Assembly (NCBI RefSeq): GCF_000820515.1
Contig: NZ_JXDG01000061.1
Location: forward strand, 124,001-188,000
Direction of reading: 5' to 3'
DNA length: 64,000 nucleotides
Source: Pseudomonas batumici
GTDB lineage: Bacteria > Pseudomonadota > Gammaproteobacteria > Pseudomonadales > Pseudomonadaceae
The position numbers and the translations under genes are program-made. The notes beneath the pieces were generated by a model, which saw only the letters and a list, made by a program, of their open reading frames with translations, was not told where the DNA came from and searched no databases. The first letter of the stretch is position 1; every line of letters begins with the position of its first letter. Of the stretch, positions 1 through 7,951 are shown piece after piece.

Positions 1-441
1 ACCCGCCCGAACCAGAGGGCCCGGGTTGCCGAACCGGATGCCGAACAGATCCGCCAGACCCTGCAAGCCCGGCGACTGGCCGAAACCAGCGTTATCCCGC
101 TGGCCTGTGCCAGGGCCGCCGGCCTGACGTTCGAACCGCTACGCGCGCTGGTCGCCCGGGAGCGCCAGAGCACTGAAGGTGGCCGGCGGAGCACCGCGAC
201 CAGACTGGGTGGCGAATTTCACCTGGAGTTGGCCAGGATGGCCGGCAATGCGCCCCTGGCGAACTTTCTCGGCGCACTGGTGCCCTTGACCGGATTGGCC
301 CTGGCGCAACATTCGACGCGCCTCGAGGATTGGCGGGCCCGTGAGGCCATCGTCAATGCCCTGGAGAACGGAAATGCCAGGGCGGCCATCGAGCGGATGA
401 GCGATTATCTGGATCGGCTTGCCGTCATGCTGTTCTGTTAA
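1..441 (+). CDS. GntR/FadR-family regulator, C-terminal FCD domain (5' truncated by window edge)
   Basis: The reading frame is open from base 1 and ends at TAA 441. The 146 visible residues match the all-helical FCD ligand-binding domain of FadR-type GntR regulators. Signs are the segment EFHLELARMAGN and the closing pattern REAIVNALENGNARAAIERM, both typical of the last FCD helices. The DNA-binding winged helix lies outside the window, so the regulated pathway is unknown. Of the usual metal-binding histidines only the one in EFHLEL is seen. The later two family positions appear to be Arg (RAREAIV) and Tyr (SDYLDRL), so effector or metal binding may be altered. Family call is firm; function is not known. 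Confidence 0.8.
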   Translation, partial: TRPNQRARVAEPDAEQIRQTLQARRLAETSVIPLACARAAGLTFEPLRALVARERQSTEGGRRSTATRLGGEFHLELARMAGNAPLANFLGALVPLTGLALAQHSTRLEDWRAREAIVNALENGNARAAIERMSDYLDRLAVMLFC

Positions 442-562
442 GGAAACATCAGGTTCTACGCACAAGGACGGAAACGCCTTTCTGCCACCGGCGGCTTTTG
501 CCAATACTGCCATCGACGCGCAAAGAACATGCTGATACCTCATTCAAAACGAGGTTTCAGCC

Positions 563-811
563 ATGATCAAAGCCATTATCCGGGGCGCCACCCTGGCCGT
601 GTTCGGCATCCTGTCCTGCACGGCCGTACACGCACAAACAACCACGGATAACACGGATACCGAGTACAACTGCTTTGCCCTCACCCCTTCGCCCCAGGCA
701 CCGCAAGGCGTCGAAGTCGCCTACGAAAAAATGCTCGCCGCCACGGCGCAGGCGGCGGAAGTGAAAATGGCCCGCAAGTATCTCCAGGCTGGAACGGTGC
801 GCTGCTTCTAG
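563..811 (+). CDS. Small exported protein, unknown function
   Basis: The 82-residue product starts with a clear signal peptide of about 24 residues (positively charged start, hydrophobic core, cleavage after AHA). The mature part of about 58 residues is mostly polar. It has two cysteines, one near each end (NCFAL and VRCF), which could form one disulfide in the periplasm. A GAGG ribosome-binding motif lies about 8 bases before the ATG. It stands alone between the GntR gene and the convergent yjiA. I do not recognise the family and assign no role. Confidence 0.6.
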   Translation: MIKAIIRGATLAVFGILSCTAVHAQTTTDNTDTEYNCFALTPSPQAPQGVEVAYEKMLAATAQAAEVKMARKYLQAGTVRCF

Positions 812-827
812 AACCGCAGGCTTGCCA

Positions 828-1799
828 TCAACCCGTTGCCATTCGGGTAAATCCCTCGCGGATCTTCTCTTCCGGCAGCTCGTCGGCAATGAACACCATC
901 ACGCTCTCCCGTGCCGCGCCCTCTTCCCACTCGCTGTCCCAGTCGAAACCGTACAACTTGAGTACGCCCTGGAACACCATGCGGCGCGGCTCTCCCGCGA
1001 TGTTCAGCACGCCCTTGTAGCGCAGCAACTGTTTGCCGTGCTCTTCCAGCAGCTCATTCATGAACTCACTGAGCTTGTCGATATCCAGCGGCTGATCGGT
1101 GCGCAGCACCAGGCTGGAAATGCGGTCAATGGACGGTGCCTTGCCGACGGGGCGCAAACTCAAGCCGCCCCCCAGGTCGGCATTGAGGTTGAAGCCACGC
1201 ACATCCAGCAGTTCCGCCAGATCGATGGCGCCGTGCTCGACGATGCGGATCGGCGCCCGGCGGTTGATCCGGGTCAGTCGCTCGCTCAGCGCGGTAAAGC
1301 TCGCCTCATCCACCAGGTCACGCTTGCTCACCAGCAGCCGGTCGGCAAAACCGATCTGTGCCTGGGCGATGGCCTGGGTCAGGTGCTGTTCGGCATGGGC
1401 GGCGTCCACCAGGGTGATGATGCCGTCGAGCAGGTAACGCTCGCGCAACTCCTCGTCGATGAAAAAGGTCTGCGCCACCGGGGCCGGGTCGGCCAGTCCG
1501 GTGCACTCGATCACCAACCGGTCGAAGGCGATTTCGCCGCTGTCCAGGCGCTCCAGCAGCAGGTACAGGGCCTTGGTCAGGTCGGTGTGGATGGTGCAGC
1601 AGACGCAGCCGTTGGACAGGGTCATCACCTGCACAGGCTCGGCGCCGAGCAGTTGGGTATCGATCCCGGCATCGCTGAATTCGTTCTCGATCACGGCGAT
1701 TTTCAGGCCGTGCTCGGCCTTGAGCAGATGGCGCAACAGCGTGGTCTTGCCGGCGCCGAGGAAACCGCTCAGGACGGTCACAGGAATAGGAACTGACAA
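828..1799 (-). CDS. yjiA: CobW/YjiA-family zinc-binding GTPase
   Basis: A G3E-family P-loop GTPase of about 323 residues. It has Walker A GFLGAGKTT near the N-terminus, the metal-binding CxCC motif (GCVCC), the switch segment ECTGLADP, an SKRD base-recognition motif and a C-terminal CobW_C domain (region around VLNIAGEPRRMVF). Relatives bind zinc or other transition metals and act as metallochaperones. I place the start at the TTG at 1799: the upstream in-frame ATG at 1814 overlaps a GGGAGA that sits at proper ribosome-binding distance from the TTG, and homologues start near VPIPVTVLSG. It is the third gene downstream of cstA and ybdD, separated from ybdD by a REPIN. Confidence 0.88.
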   Translation of the reverse strand: MSVPIPVTVLSGFLGAGKTTLLRHLLKAEHGLKIAVIENEFSDAGIDTQLLGAEPVQVMTLSNGCVCCTIHTDLTKALYLLLERLDSGEIAFDRLVIECTGLADPAPVAQTFFIDEELRERYLLDGIITLVDAAHAEQHLTQAIAQAQIGFADRLLVSKRDLVDEASFTALSERLTRINRRAPIRIVEHGAIDLAELLDVRGFNLNADLGGGLSLRPVGKAPSIDRISSLVLRTDQPLDIDKLSEFMNELLEEHGKQLLRYKGVLNIAGEPRRMVFQGVLKLYGFDWDSEWEEGAARESVMVFIADELPEEKIREGFTRMATG

Positions 1800-1825
1800 A
1801 CAAAGATCTCCCATACGCTAAAAAT

Positions 1826-1892
1826 TGTGGGAGCCGGCTTGCTGGCGATAGCGTCCGAAAGATCGCCATCGCCGGCAAGCCGGCTCCCACAG
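1826..1892. repeat. REPIN (inverted pair of REP sequences)
   Basis: Two inverted copies of the REP core (TGTGGGAGCCGGCTTGCTGG and its complement) flank a short spacer, so RNA from either strand could fold into a long hairpin. It lies between ybdD and yjiA and could tune expression of the downstream gene. Confidence 0.85.
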
Positions 1893-1947
1893 TGACGGTG
1901 TTCAGCCGTGAAGGACACAGGGCTCCCTCAAGGGAGCCTGGCCTGGA

Positions 1948-2145
1948 TCAACAGCACTTCGGTCCGCCCTTGCCGCCATAACGGGCTTCCTGACGTTCCC
2001 GGAAGAACGCCTCGTACGTCATGACCGGCTTGTCCGGGTGCTTGGTCTGCATATGCTCGACGTAGGTGTCGTAGTCGGGCATGCCGACCATCAGGCGCGC
2101 AGCCTGACCGAGGTATTTACCGAGACGACTCAGGTCGTTGAACAT
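1948..2145 (-). CDS. ybdD: YbdD/YjiX family small protein (CstA partner)
   Basis: A 65-residue cytoplasmic protein of the YbdD/YjiX (DUF466) family. Diagnostic parts are GKYLGQAARLMVGMPDY, the centre HMQTKHPDKPVMTYEAFF and a cysteine-ended tail (GPKCC). Family members are encoded next to CstA/BtsT-type pyruvate transporters, and in E. coli the YbdD-CstA pair is linked to pyruvate uptake. Here the start is only 15 bases after the cstA stop, so translation from the cstA messenger is expected. Its exact biochemical role in transport is not settled. Confidence 0.9.
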   Translation of the reverse strand: MFNDLSRLGKYLGQAARLMVGMPDYDTYVEHMQTKHPDKPVMTYEAFFRERQEARYGGKGGPKCC

Positions 2146-2160
2146 GTCCGCATTCCTCTC

Positions 2161-4227
2161 TTACGCTTCAGGCACGGCCTGGAACGGGGTTTCCTTGTCG
2201 GTGCGTTGCTTGTTGCCCCAGGCCGAGACACCGACCTTGATCGCATAGAACAGCACACTGAAGACCACGAACAGGAACAGCGCCGTCAGGGCCGCGTTGG
2301 TATAGGCATTGAAGATCACGTGCTGCATCTGGTCGATGTCCTTGGCCGGGGCAATCACCTGCCCGGCCTCCAACGCTACGCTGTATTTCTTCGCCAGGGA
2401 AAGGAAACCGATGGCCGGGTTGGCGTCGAACAGCTTGATGAAGCCGGCGGTGGTGGTGCAGATCAGCAACCAGGCGGCCGGCAGCAAGGTGACCCAGATG
2501 TAGCGCTCGCGTTTCATCTTGATCAGCACGACGGTGCCGAGCATCAGCGCGATACCGGCGAGCATCTGGTTGGAGATGCCGAACAGCGGCCACAAGGTGT
2601 TGATGCCACCCAGCGGGTCGATCACGCCCTGGTACAGCAGGTAACCCCACATTGCCACGCAACCGGCGGTGGCGATCAGGTTGGCGGTCCAGGACTCGGT
2701 ACGCTTGAGCGCCGGCACGAAGGAACCAAGCAGATCCTGCAGCATGAAACGCCCGGCACGGGTACCGGCGTCCACGGCGGTCAGGATGAACAGCGCTTCG
2801 AACAGGATCGCGAAGTGGTACCAGAACGCCATGGTGTTCTCACCGGGCAGGACCTGGTGGAGGATCTGCGCGATACCGACCGCCAGGGTCGGCGCACCGC
2901 CGGCACGGGCCAGCACGGTGGTTTCGCCGATGTCCTTGGCCACCGCCTGCAGGGCGTCCGGGGTAATCGCAAAGCCCCAACTGCTAACGGTCTGCGCCAC
3001 CGCCATTGCATCAGCGCCGACCGCGGCGGCCGGGCTGTTCATGGCGAAGTACACGCCCGGCTCGATCACCGAGGCGGCGACCATCGCCATGATGGCCACG
3101 AAGGACTCCATCAGCATGCCGCCGTAACCGATGTAGCGGGCGTTGGTTTCCTTGTCCAGCAGCTTCGGTGTGGTCCCGGACGCGATCAGCGCGTGGAAAC
3201 CGGACACCGCGCCGCAGGCGATGGTGATGAACAGGAACGGGAACAGGCCGCCTTTCCAGACCGGGCCGGTGCCGTCGACGAACTGGGTCAGCGCCGGCAT
3301 CTTCAGCACAGGCATGGTGATCAGGATGCCGATCGCCAGGGCGATGATGGTGCCGATCTTGAGGAAGGTCGACAGGTAGTCACGCGGTGCCAGGATCAGC
3401 CACACCGGCAACACCGCGGCGACAAAGCCGTAACCGACCAGCATCCAGGTGATCTGCACGCCGTTGAAACTGAAGGCCTTGGCCCAGACCGGATCCGCGG
3501 CGATCTGCCCGCCCAGCCAGATCGAACCGAGCAGCAGGAGCACGCCGACAATGGAAATCTCACCGATGCGGCCCGGGCGGATGTAGCGCATGTAGACGCC
3601 CATGAACATCGCGATCGGGATGGTCGCCATCACCGTGAAAATGCCCCATGGGCTCTCGGCCAGTGCCTTGACCACGATCAGCGCCAGTACGGCGAGGATG
3701 ATGATCATGATCAGGAAACAGCCGAACAGGGCGATGGTCCCCGGGATGCGGCCCATTTCCTCGCGGACCATGTCGCCCAGGGAGCGACCGTTGCGACGGG
3801 TGGAGAGGAACAGGACGATGAAGTCCTGCACCGCACCGGCCAGCACCACGCCGGCGATCAGCCAGAGCGTGCCGGGCAGATAGCCCATCTGCGCCGCCAG
3901 CACCGGCCCGACCAGCGGCCCCGCGCCGGCAATGGCGGCGAAGTGGTGACCGAAAAGAATGTGTTTGTTGGTCGGCACGTAGTCCAGACCGTCGTTGTTG
4001 AGCACCGCCGGCGTGGCCCGATTGGCATCGAGCTGCATGACACTGTTGGCGATGAACAGACTGTAGTAACGATAGGCAACCAGATAGATCGCCACGGCGG
4101 CGACCACGATCCACAAGGCGTTGATCGCCTCGCCGCGGCGCAAGGCCACGACGCCCAGGGCGCACGCTCCAACGATCGCCAGCAGCAGCCAGGGTAGGTG
4201 GCGTAGCGGGCTATTATTATTTTTCAT
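2161..4227 (-). CDS. cstA: CstA-family pyruvate/peptide transporter
   Basis: A 688-residue, highly hydrophobic inner-membrane protein with many transmembrane segments. Family landmarks include the N-terminal NKHILFGHHFAAIAGAGPLVGP, the DFIVLFLSTRRNGRSLGD loop, the SGFHALIASGTTPK motif, and GGINTLWPLFGISNQM late in the protein. CstA/BtsT proteins import pyruvate and were first described as peptide transporters induced on carbon starvation. It heads the operon cstA-ybdD-yjiA. The ATG at 4227 is preceded by a GGA-containing site. The first codons form an A-rich AATAATAA element that looks like a Crc/Hfq catabolite-repression target (separate entry). Length is as expected for the family. Confidence 0.93.
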   Translation of the reverse strand: MKNNNSPLRHLPWLLLAIVGACALGVVALRRGEAINALWIVVAAVAIYLVAYRYYSLFIANSVMQLDANRATPAVLNNDGLDYVPTNKHILFGHHFAAIAGAGPLVGPVLAAQMGYLPGTLWLIAGVVLAGAVQDFIVLFLSTRRNGRSLGDMVREEMGRIPGTIALFGCFLIMIIILAVLALIVVKALAESPWGIFTVMATIPIAMFMGVYMRYIRPGRIGEISIVGVLLLLGSIWLGGQIAADPVWAKAFSFNGVQITWMLVGYGFVAAVLPVWLILAPRDYLSTFLKIGTIIALAIGILITMPVLKMPALTQFVDGTGPVWKGGLFPFLFITIACGAVSGFHALIASGTTPKLLDKETNARYIGYGGMLMESFVAIMAMVAASVIEPGVYFAMNSPAAAVGADAMAVAQTVSSWGFAITPDALQAVAKDIGETTVLARAGGAPTLAVGIAQILHQVLPGENTMAFWYHFAILFEALFILTAVDAGTRAGRFMLQDLLGSFVPALKRTESWTANLIATAGCVAMWGYLLYQGVIDPLGGINTLWPLFGISNQMLAGIALMLGTVVLIKMKRERYIWVTLLPAAWLLICTTTAGFIKLFDANPAIGFLSLAKKYSVALEAGQVIAPAKDIDQMQHVIFNAYTNAALTALFLFVVFSVLFYAIKVGVSAWGNKQRTDKETPFQAVPEA
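4214..4221 (-). promoter_or_regulatory. Candidate Crc/Hfq catabolite-activity motif (AAnAAnAA) at the cstA start
   Basis: Codons 3-5 of cstA read AAT AAT A, giving a perfect AATAATAA on the coding strand within an A-rich start region. In Pseudomonas, Hfq with Crc binds AAnAAnAA motifs near start codons and blocks translation until preferred carbon sources are used up. Binding here is inference. Confidence 0.5.
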
Positions 4228-4411
4228 TTTTATATTCCAGCCAGGGAGGACAAGAAGGACATCACTTTGAGTTTAGCGCCTACAGGGCCAAAGGCCATAC
4301 CTGACAGGGGTCTGGAACGGCTTTTTATTGCCCTCACCCGGTGGAGGCCGCGGTCGGCGCTGGCCGTCGACGATACTGCGGAGCATCGGAAACAGTGCGG
4401 TATCCGGGTAT

Positions 4412-4439
4412 CCATCGCGAGCAAGCTCGCTCCTACAGG
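4412..4439. repeat. Single REP element (GCGAGCAAGCTCGC type)
   Basis: A lone half of the REP family with core CATCGCGAGCAAGCTCGCTC followed by CTACAGG. It lies in the 254-bp gap between cstA and the divergent mapZ. No partner copy is seen nearby. Confidence 0.7.
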
Positions 4440-4481
4440 CTGTGACGACTATAGTCAGGGGATCCGAAAAGGAGCCACGTC

Positions 4482-4850
4482 ATGAGCGACCCGAATTCCA
4501 ATCGCCGCAAATTCAAACGCATCGACTTCGACGCCGACACCACCCTCAGCCAAGGCTCCACCGTCTGGTCGGCGCATCTGATCGACCTGTCGCTCAAGGG
4601 GCTGCTGCTGCAACGGCCCGGCAATTGGGACGACAGCAACGAAGGCATCTTCCGCATCGACATTCGCCTGGCGGCGAACGCCCACGTCGAAATGGATGCC
4701 GAACTGGTGCACCGGGAAAAAGACCATCTGGGCTTCAAATGCCTGCATATCGGCCTGGAGTCGATCCAGCACCTGCGGCGCCTGATCGAGCTGAACCTTG
4801 CCGACTCGGCGGAGCTTGAGCGCGAACTGGGTGCCCTGATCGAGCTATAA
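4482..4850 (+). CDS. mapZ: PilZ-domain c-di-GMP receptor (MapZ-like)
   Basis: A 122-residue single-domain PilZ protein. The c-di-GMP signature is complete: RRKFKR near residues 8-13 and DLSLKG near residues 38-43, followed by the beta-barrel and a C-terminal helix. Its position between cstA and radA matches, from memory, P. aeruginosa PA4608 (MapZ), which binds the chemotaxis methyltransferase CheR in a c-di-GMP-dependent way and alters flagellar switching. It is a lone gene with an AGGAG site before ATG 4482. Family call is firm. The MapZ name rests on size and synteny. Confidence 0.85.
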   Translation: MSDPNSNRRKFKRIDFDADTTLSQGSTVWSAHLIDLSLKGLLLQRPGNWDDSNEGIFRIDIRLAANAHVEMDAELVHREKDHLGFKCLHIGLESIQHLRRLIELNLADSAELERELGALIEL

Positions 4851-4913
4851 CCAAAACCCCTACCCCCCAGCGCAACCTGTAGGAACATGGCAGCTTGCGG
4901 TGATACACAACAT

Positions 4914-5012
4914 TGTGGGAGCCGGCTTGCTGCGGGCGGCGTTCCGACGATGGCGGCCTTGAGGCTTGCATCGCACTTACCGGCCTCATCGCCGGCAAGC
5001 CAGCTCCCACAG
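4914..5012. repeat. REPIN
   Basis: Inverted REP pair. The left arm reads GTGGGAGCCGGCTTGCTG then GCGGGCGGCGTTCCGACGAT. The right arm is the complement-type GCCGGCAAGCCAGCTCCCAC. The left arm is the same variant as that at 13422. It lies between the convergent mapZ and the exported-protein gene. Confidence 0.85.
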
Positions 5013-5025
5013 GTTCCCGGATCGG

Positions 5026-5754
5026 TCAGGGAAACGCAGAGCGCTGGGGAAAATCGTTCTCGCTGTCCCAATACCCCGCCTCTTGCCGCGACGACAGTTG
5101 CCAGGCGCCGTCCTGGAAGCGATAGGTCCGGTACGTGGTCACAAACTCTTCATCCTCGTCCCCCGGCGCCGATGAAACCTGCTGGATCTGCGCCACACCG
5201 TCCGCCGCCGGCGCGCCGATCTGCCAGGCCGCCTTGCCGGTCTGGGCCAGGAACAGCGCTTCGCTCTTGCCCTCCGGCGTGCGATAAACCGTGGTATTGA
5301 GTTTGCCCGCGGACGGCATCAGCACCTGGGTGGCCGGCCCGCTGTAACTGCCCATGGGCGCGGTCTCGTCGATGGTCAGGAAGAACACCGGGGCCGGCAT
5401 GCCCGTCAGCGGCGCTTTCTCGACGCTGGCCAGCGGATAGCCCAGGCTCTTGTTTTCCAGCGCCTCGCCGGAGGCCGCCAGCAAGCGCACCTGAGCCTCG
5501 ACGAACGGCGTGCGCTCGACATCCGCCGCGAGCACCTCGTCCTCGAGATTTTCCGGATCCGCGCCGCTGCCCCACAAGGCGCGATGCAGGTCCGGCGTAA
5601 TCCGCGCATCCTCCAGGACCTCCAGCACCTGGCCGTCATCGATCGGCAGTTGCTGGGCCACGCGATACCCGGCGGGCACCTGCGCCGCCGCCATCGCCCA
5701 CCCGCACCACGCGGCCATTCCCAACCCCAGCACGGCAGAGCCGATACCTTTCAT
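5026..5754 (-). CDS. Exported protein of unknown function
   Basis: A 242-residue protein with an N-terminal signal peptide (hydrophobic stretch VLGLGMAAWCGWAMA, likely cleavage after AMA near residue 22). The mature part is rich in small and acidic residues, has no transmembrane segment and no cysteines, and contains no catalytic motif that I recognise. It lies downstream of radA on the same strand (45-bp gap), between radA and mapZ, so it may share the radA transcript. A periplasmic or outer-surface location is inferred from the signal peptide only. Confidence 0.65.
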   Translation of the reverse strand: MKGIGSAVLGLGMAAWCGWAMAAAQVPAGYRVAQQLPIDDGQVLEVLEDARITPDLHRALWGSGADPENLEDEVLAADVERTPFVEAQVRLLAASGEALENKSLGYPLASVEKAPLTGMPAPVFFLTIDETAPMGSYSGPATQVLMPSAGKLNTTVYRTPEGKSEALFLAQTGKAAWQIGAPAADGVAQIQQVSSAPGDEDEEFVTTYRTYRFQDGAWQLSSRQEAGYWDSENDFPQRSAFP

Positions 5755-5799
5755 CCCTTGACTCCCTTCATTTGAGTGGATGTATTCGTGAAGCGATCA

Positions 5800-7170
5800 C
5801 TATGATTCGAACAATGCATCCAGCGCCTGCTCCAACCGCGTCACCGCGATGATCACCAGCCCCGGCGGTGCTTCTTTCGGCGCATTGCCCTTGGGCACGA
5901 TGGCCCGTTTGAAACCGTGCTTGGCCGCCTCCTTGAGGCGCTCCTGGCCGCTGGGCACCGGTCGCACTTCCCCGGACAGGCCGACTTCGCCGAACACCAG
6001 CAGGTCATGGGGCAAGGGCCGGTTGCGCAGGCTGGACATGATCGCCGCCAGCAACGCCAGGTCCGAGGCGGTTTCCAGGACTTTCACCCCGCCCACGACG
6101 TTGAGGAACACATCCTGGTCGTGGGTCGGAATCCCGCCATGGCGGTGCAGGACCGCCAGCAGCATCGCCAGGCGATTCGGGTCGAGTCCGAGGGTGACCC
6201 GGCGCGGGTTGGACAGGTGGCTGTCGTCCACCAGGGCCTGTACCTCCACCAGCATCGGCCGGGTGCCTTCCCAGGTGGCCATGACTACGCTGCCCGGCAC
6301 TTCCTCCTGGGCCCGGGTGAGGAAAATCGCCGAGGGATTGGAGACTTCCTTCAAGCCGCGGTCGGTCATGCCGAACACGCCCAGCTCATTGATCGCCCCG
6401 AAACGGTTCTTCACCGCGCGCAACAGGCGCAGGCGGCCATCGGACTCGCCCTCGAAATACAACACGGTGTCGACCATATGCTCGAGCACCCGCGGGCCGG
6501 CCAAGGCGCCCTCCTTGGTCACATGACCGACCAGGAAGATCGCCGTGCCGCTCTGTTTCGCATAGCGCACCAGCAACGCGGCGCTCTCGCGCACCTGGGA
6601 CACGCCGCCCGGCGCCGATTGCAGTTGTTCGGTGAAGATGGTCTGGATCGAGTCGATCACCATGACCCTGGGTTTTTCCACCCGTGCGGTGGCAATGATG
6701 GTTTCGATGCAGGTCTCGGTCATCACCCGCAGTTGGTCCTGGGGCAGACCCAGGCGCCGGGCGCGCATGGCGACCTGCTGTTGCGATTCCTCGCCTGTGA
6801 CATAGAGCGCCGGCATGCGCGCGGCGATATTGCACAGGGTCTGCAGGAGAATGGTCGACTTGCCGATGCCCGGATCGCCACCGATCAGCACCACCGAGCC
6901 GTCCACCAGGCCACCGCCGAGCACCCGGTCGAGTTCCCCGGAGGCGGTAGGAAAGCGCGGGATTTCCTCGACGCTGACTTCGGCCAGGGTCTTGATCTGT
7001 GCCTGTTGCCCGGCCCAGCCGGTGCGACCGTTGGGCGCCGCGGCCCCGCCGCTTTCCACCAGGGTTTCGGTCAGGGTGTTCCAGGCCCCGCACTCGCCGC
7101 ACTGCCCGGCCCACTTGGGAAAGGTCGCGCCGCACTCGGTGCAGCCGTACATGCGCTTGGCCTTGGCCAT
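5800..7170 (-). CDS. radA: DNA repair protein RadA
   Basis: RadA/Sms of about 456 residues. It has an N-terminal C4 zinc finger (CTECGATFPKWAGQCGEC), a RecA-like ATPase core with Walker A GGDPGIGKST and the RadA-specific KNRFG motif, and a C-terminal Lon-protease-like domain. RadA is a helicase-like ATPase that drives branch migration of recombination intermediates with RecA. I use ATG 7170 rather than the in-frame GTG at 7182, because GGGGG lies about 8 bases before the ATG and homologues begin MAKAKRMYGC. Neighbouring order (mapZ, radA, ankB, katB) is conserved in Pseudomonas. Confidence 0.95.
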   Translation of the reverse strand: MAKAKRMYGCTECGATFPKWAGQCGECGAWNTLTETLVESGGAAAPNGRTGWAGQQAQIKTLAEVSVEEIPRFPTASGELDRVLGGGLVDGSVVLIGGDPGIGKSTILLQTLCNIAARMPALYVTGEESQQQVAMRARRLGLPQDQLRVMTETCIETIIATARVEKPRVMVIDSIQTIFTEQLQSAPGGVSQVRESAALLVRYAKQSGTAIFLVGHVTKEGALAGPRVLEHMVDTVLYFEGESDGRLRLLRAVKNRFGAINELGVFGMTDRGLKEVSNPSAIFLTRAQEEVPGSVVMATWEGTRPMLVEVQALVDDSHLSNPRRVTLGLDPNRLAMLLAVLHRHGGIPTHDQDVFLNVVGGVKVLETASDLALLAAIMSSLRNRPLPHDLLVFGEVGLSGEVRPVPSGQERLKEAAKHGFKRAIVPKGNAPKEAPPGLVIIAVTRLEQALDALFES

Positions 7171-7215
7171 CTGAACCCCCACGCAAAACCGCGATGATAG
7201 CTCAGCTGGCGCCGA

Positions 7216-7767
7216 TCAGCGCGGCGCCGGTGTACGGATTTCGCCACCGGCCAGGCGTGTGGCGCTGTTGCCCAGGGGATCTTCGGCATCGAGGTTGGCG
7301 CCCTTGGCGGCCAGTTCGTCGAGCAGGCCGAGGCGCTTGAACAGCCCGGCGTACATCGCCGCCGTCTGGCCGGCGCCGTTGCGTTGGTCAGGGTTGCAGT
7401 CGGTGGCGAGCAGGCGCCGGGCGATGCTCACTTCCCCCTTGAAGATCGCGCCCATCAAGGCGGTGTTGCCACGTTTGTCCTGGACGCAGGCATTCGCCCC
7501 GGCCGCCAGCAGGCGTTCGACCGCAGGACCCTGGCCATGATAGGCGGCCAGGATCAGTGCGGTGTAGCCCTGGGCGTCCTGGGTATCGAGGCTGTAGCCG
7601 GCGTCGATGAAGGTGTTGAGCATTTCGACATCACCGCGGCGGGCGGCATCGAAATAGTAATCCTTGAGCTGCGCCTGGAGCGCTCCCGGGTCGGTGGGAA
7701 CAGGGGATTCCTGGGCTGAAGCCGCAAAGGTACAGGCCAGTAAAAGCAGGAAAGCATAGGTACGCAT
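7216..7767 (-). CDS. ankB: Periplasmic ankyrin-repeat protein AnkB
   Basis: A 183-residue exported ankyrin protein. Signal peptide MRTYAFLLLLACTFAASA is followed by about four ankyrin repeats (GYTALILAAYHGQGPAVERLL, GNTALMGAIFKGEVSIARRLL, GAGQTAAMYAGLFKRLGLLDEL). The chosen ATG 7767 has a GGAG site about 8 bases upstream and opens the signal peptide. It lies downstream of the catalase gene katB on the same strand. In P. aeruginosa, AnkB is encoded with KatB and is needed for full catalase activity and peroxide resistance, probably by protecting periplasmic catalase. The gap to katB holds a REPIN. Confidence 0.88.
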   Translation of the reverse strand: MRTYAFLLLLACTFAASAQESPVPTDPGALQAQLKDYYFDAARRGDVEMLNTFIDAGYSLDTQDAQGYTALILAAYHGQGPAVERLLAAGANACVQDKRGNTALMGAIFKGEVSIARRLLATDCNPDQRNGAGQTAAMYAGLFKRLGLLDELAAKGANLDAEDPLGNSATRLAGGEIRTPAPR

Positions 7768-7821
7768 GGTGATGCTCCTACAGCGTTCGCGCCGCCGCAA
7801 TGACGGCTCGACACAGTTCCC

Positions 7822-7907
7822 TGTGGGAGCCGGCTAGCCAACGATGAGGCCCTTGAGCCTTGCAGCGCTCATCCGGACGCCATCGCCAGCAAGCCGGCTC
7901 CTACAGG
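7822..7907. repeat. REPIN between katB and ankB
   Basis: Inverted REP pair with a degenerate left arm (GTGGGAGCCGGCTAGCCAAC) and a good right arm (CATCGCCAGCAAGCCGGCTC). Its hairpin sits inside the likely katB-ankB transcript. Confidence 0.8.
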
Positions 7908-7951
7908 TTCCGTTGTGTTTTCAAGACCCAGTCAGTCCTGATTGGCGAACG

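Noticed and set aside
2038..4197. A 719-codon plus-strand open frame opposite cstA
   Set aside because: Rich in His, Gln, Asp and Gly as expected for the antisense of a G+C-rich gene. It has no domain pattern, while cstA on the other strand is a textbook family member.
4267..4485. Short frame before mapZ, and many other short frames reading SRASSPASQLPQ or RQQAGSH
   Set aside because: They translate REP sequences. The repeated peptide comes from the repeats, not from genes.
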